NCBI GenBank assembly: GCA_005881235.1
Contig: VBEQ01000184.1
Location: 1-6,332 of the forward strand
DNA from: Chloroflexota bacterium
Lineage (GTDB): Bacteria > Chloroflexota > Dormibacteria > CF-121
Length of the DNA stretch: 6,332 bases
Direction of reading: 5' to 3'
Shown: positions 5,195 through 6,332 of the stretch, one piece after another
Numbering within the stretch: position 1 is the first letter of the stretch
Layout: each line of letters starts with the position of its first letter
The notes under the pieces: model-generated
The model's database searches: none
Seen by the model: the letters and a program-made list of their open reading frames with translations, nothing else
What the model was told of the DNA's origin: nothing
Position numbers and translations under genes: made by a program

Positions 5195-6332
5195 TTAGAA
5201 GATGCGGCGGCGGCGCCCGCCGGCTCGCGCCGGCATGACCCGCTCCATGACGTCATCGACGGTGACGATGCCGTGAATCCGGTTGTGCTCGTCGACCACC
5301 GGGACCGCCAGCAGGTTGTACTTCGAGGTCACCGCGGCCACTTCACGTGGCCCCGCGTCGAGGCCGACGGAAATCACGTTCTTGATCATGAAGTCGCGGA
5401 TCTTTGTCTCGGGCTTGGCCACGATCAGGTCGCGCAGGGAGAGGACCCCCAGCAGATGCTCCTCCTCATCGGTGACATAGACGTAGTACACGCTTTCGGC
5501 ATCCGGCTCGAGCTCACGCAACCGTTCGATCGCTTCAGCCGCGGTGAGGGTATGCAGCACGGCGACGTACTCGGTGGTCATCAGGCCACCGGCCGTGTCC
5601 TCGCGGTAGGCGAGCAGCTCCTCGACGTCACCCGCCTCGTCCTCCTCCATCTTCTGCAGCAGCTGTTGCGCCCGCTCGCGTGGCATGTCGGCGAGTAGGT
5701 CCGCTACCTCGTCGGGCGCCATGGCTTCCAGGATGTCCGAGGCGCGTTCGACATCGAGGCGCTCGAGGATGGAGGCCTGCATCTGCGGCTCATCGATCTC
5801 TTCGAGCGTATCCGCGGCTTTCTCGTCATCGAGGGCCGCGAAGACGGCACTCCGGTCGTCGGGGCTGAGCTCATTGACGATGTCGGCGATGTCGGCAGGA
5901 TGGAGCTTGGCGAGCTTGGTATGGGCGATCCGCAGCTTGACCGAGCTGACGTCGGTCTTCACGGGGTCGACGGCCTCCCAGGAGATGAGCTTTTGCGGCC
6001 AGTCCAGCCCGAGCGCCGCCGTAATGCGTCGGCCCAGCCCCTCGAGCCCGACCCGGCGCGCCAGCCCGCGACTCCCGATATCGACGCCGATGACGAGCGT
6101 CGAGCCTTCGACCTGGGAAAGCTGAAGGTCGTTGACACGCACCACCCGGCGGCCGTCCATGTCGACGATCTGCTTGTCGAGGATCTGCCGTGCGAGCCAC
6201 AACTCGGTATCGGCACGGCTGTGCGGCTGTAAGCTGCCGGCGTCCACCTTCAGGCTGAGCTCCTTGTTGTCCCAGCTGCGGACCACCGACCAGTCGAGTG
6301 AGCGGACCTTGCGGTTGCCCTTCAGGATGACG
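5195..6332 (-). CDS. Soluble PRC-barrel + MgtE N-domain + CBS-pair protein, 5' truncated by window edge
   Basis: The frame runs from TAA at 5197-5195 to the right edge, giving 378 visible residues. The GTG at 6286 is internal, because upstream codons encode a compatible sequence (VILKGNRKVRSLDWS). Visible domains are: the end of a PRC-barrel-like strand region (1-35); a second one around LWLARQILDKQIVDMDGRRV (44-63); an MgtE N-terminal superhelix (about 143-240) with repeats such as HPADIADIVNELSPDDRSAV and APDEVADLLADMP; the junction DTAGGLMTTEYV (245-256); CBS1 (about 260-310, YYVYVTDEEEHLLGVLSL); and CBS2 (about 311-366, LLAVPVVDEHNRIHGIVTVD). In MgtE channels this N-CBS module binds Mg2+ and closes the pore. 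Here the protein ends after CBS2 with a basic tail (GGRRRRIF) and has no membrane domain. Five bases separate it from the transporter gene, so a regulatory or Mg2+-sensing role for that transporter is the natural inference. The N-terminus lies outside the window. Confidence 0.92.
   Translation of the reverse strand, partial: VILKGNRKVRSLDWSVVRSWDNKELSLKVDAGSLQPHSRADTELWLARQILDKQIVDMDGRRVVRVNDLQLSQVEGSTLVIGVDIGSRGLARRVGLEGLGRRITAALGLDWPQKLISWEAVDPVKTDVSSVKLRIAHTKLAKLHPADIADIVNELSPDDRSAVFAALDDEKAADTLEEIDEPQMQASILERLDVERASDILEAMAPDEVADLLADMPRERAQQLLQKMEEDEAGDVEELLAYREDTAGGLMTTEYVAVLHTLTAAEAIERLRELEPDAESVYYVYVTDEEEHLLGVLSLRDLIVAKPETKIRDFMIKNVISVGLDAGPREVAAVTSKYNLLAVPVVDEHNRIHGIVTVDDVMERVMPARAGGRRRRIF

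Noticed and set aside
3766..5256. 496-residue minus-strand open frame
   Set aside because: It overlaps the Nramp-related gene in another frame, is rich in Arg, His and Pro without domains, and is a high-GC shadow.
6284..6286. GTG as the true start of the MgtE-N/CBS protein
   Set aside because: The frame continues to the window edge with barrel-like sequence, and similar proteins have more N-terminal PRC-barrel; it is an internal valine codon.

Overview
The window is GC-rich bacterial DNA packed with protein-coding genes. No stretch over about 60 bases lacks a gene, and no rRNA, tRNA, CRISPR array, insertion sequence or long repeat was seen. Gene content and style suggest a Chloroflexota-like or Dormibacterota-like soil or thermophile lineage, less likely an actinobacterium. 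The reasons are strong G/C at third codon positions, a Thermus-like single macro domain, a PRC-barrel/MgtE-N/CBS protein beside an Nramp-type transporter, and -10-like hexamers placed directly before start codons, as in leaderless transcripts. This assignment is an inference of modest confidence.

Layout. (1) 1-978 (+): the C-terminal half (domains III-V) of an EF-G-like translation factor whose GTPase domain lies outside the left edge. (2) 980-1525 (-): an ADP-ribose pyrophosphatase-type Nudix hydrolase, convergent with the EF-G-like gene with one base between the stop codons. (3) 1526-1552: a short divergent promoter region. (4) 1553-1900 (+) and 1954-2415 (+): two small genes I cannot assign. 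Between them, at 1907-1920, lies a near-consensus LexA/SOS-box-like palindrome overlapping the -35 of a candidate promoter for the second. (5) 2440-3366 (+): a PfkB/ribokinase-family kinase, joined by an ATGA stop/start overlap to (6) 3363-3947 (+): a macro domain (ADP-ribose-binding) protein. (7) 3882-5189 (-): an Nramp-related divalent-metal transporter with non-canonical metal-site residues, overlapping the macro gene tail to tail by 66 bp. (8) 5195-6332 (-): a soluble protein with PRC-barrel, MgtE N-domain and CBS pair, cut off at the right edge, five bases upstream of the transporter and evidently in the same operon.

Two functional themes stand out. The first is ADP-ribose/NAD by-product handling: a macro domain, an ADP-ribose pyrophosphatase and a sugar/nucleoside-type kinase lie within 3 kb, though only the kinase and macro genes look co-transcribed. 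The second is divalent-metal homeostasis. The cytosolic Mg2+-sensing half of MgtE appears without its channel and is paired in an operon with an Nramp-family transporter whose sites differ from Mn/Fe transporters. The most notable regulatory signal is the LexA-like operator in front of an uncharacterised 153-residue protein, which may make that gene an unrecognised SOS-regulon member.
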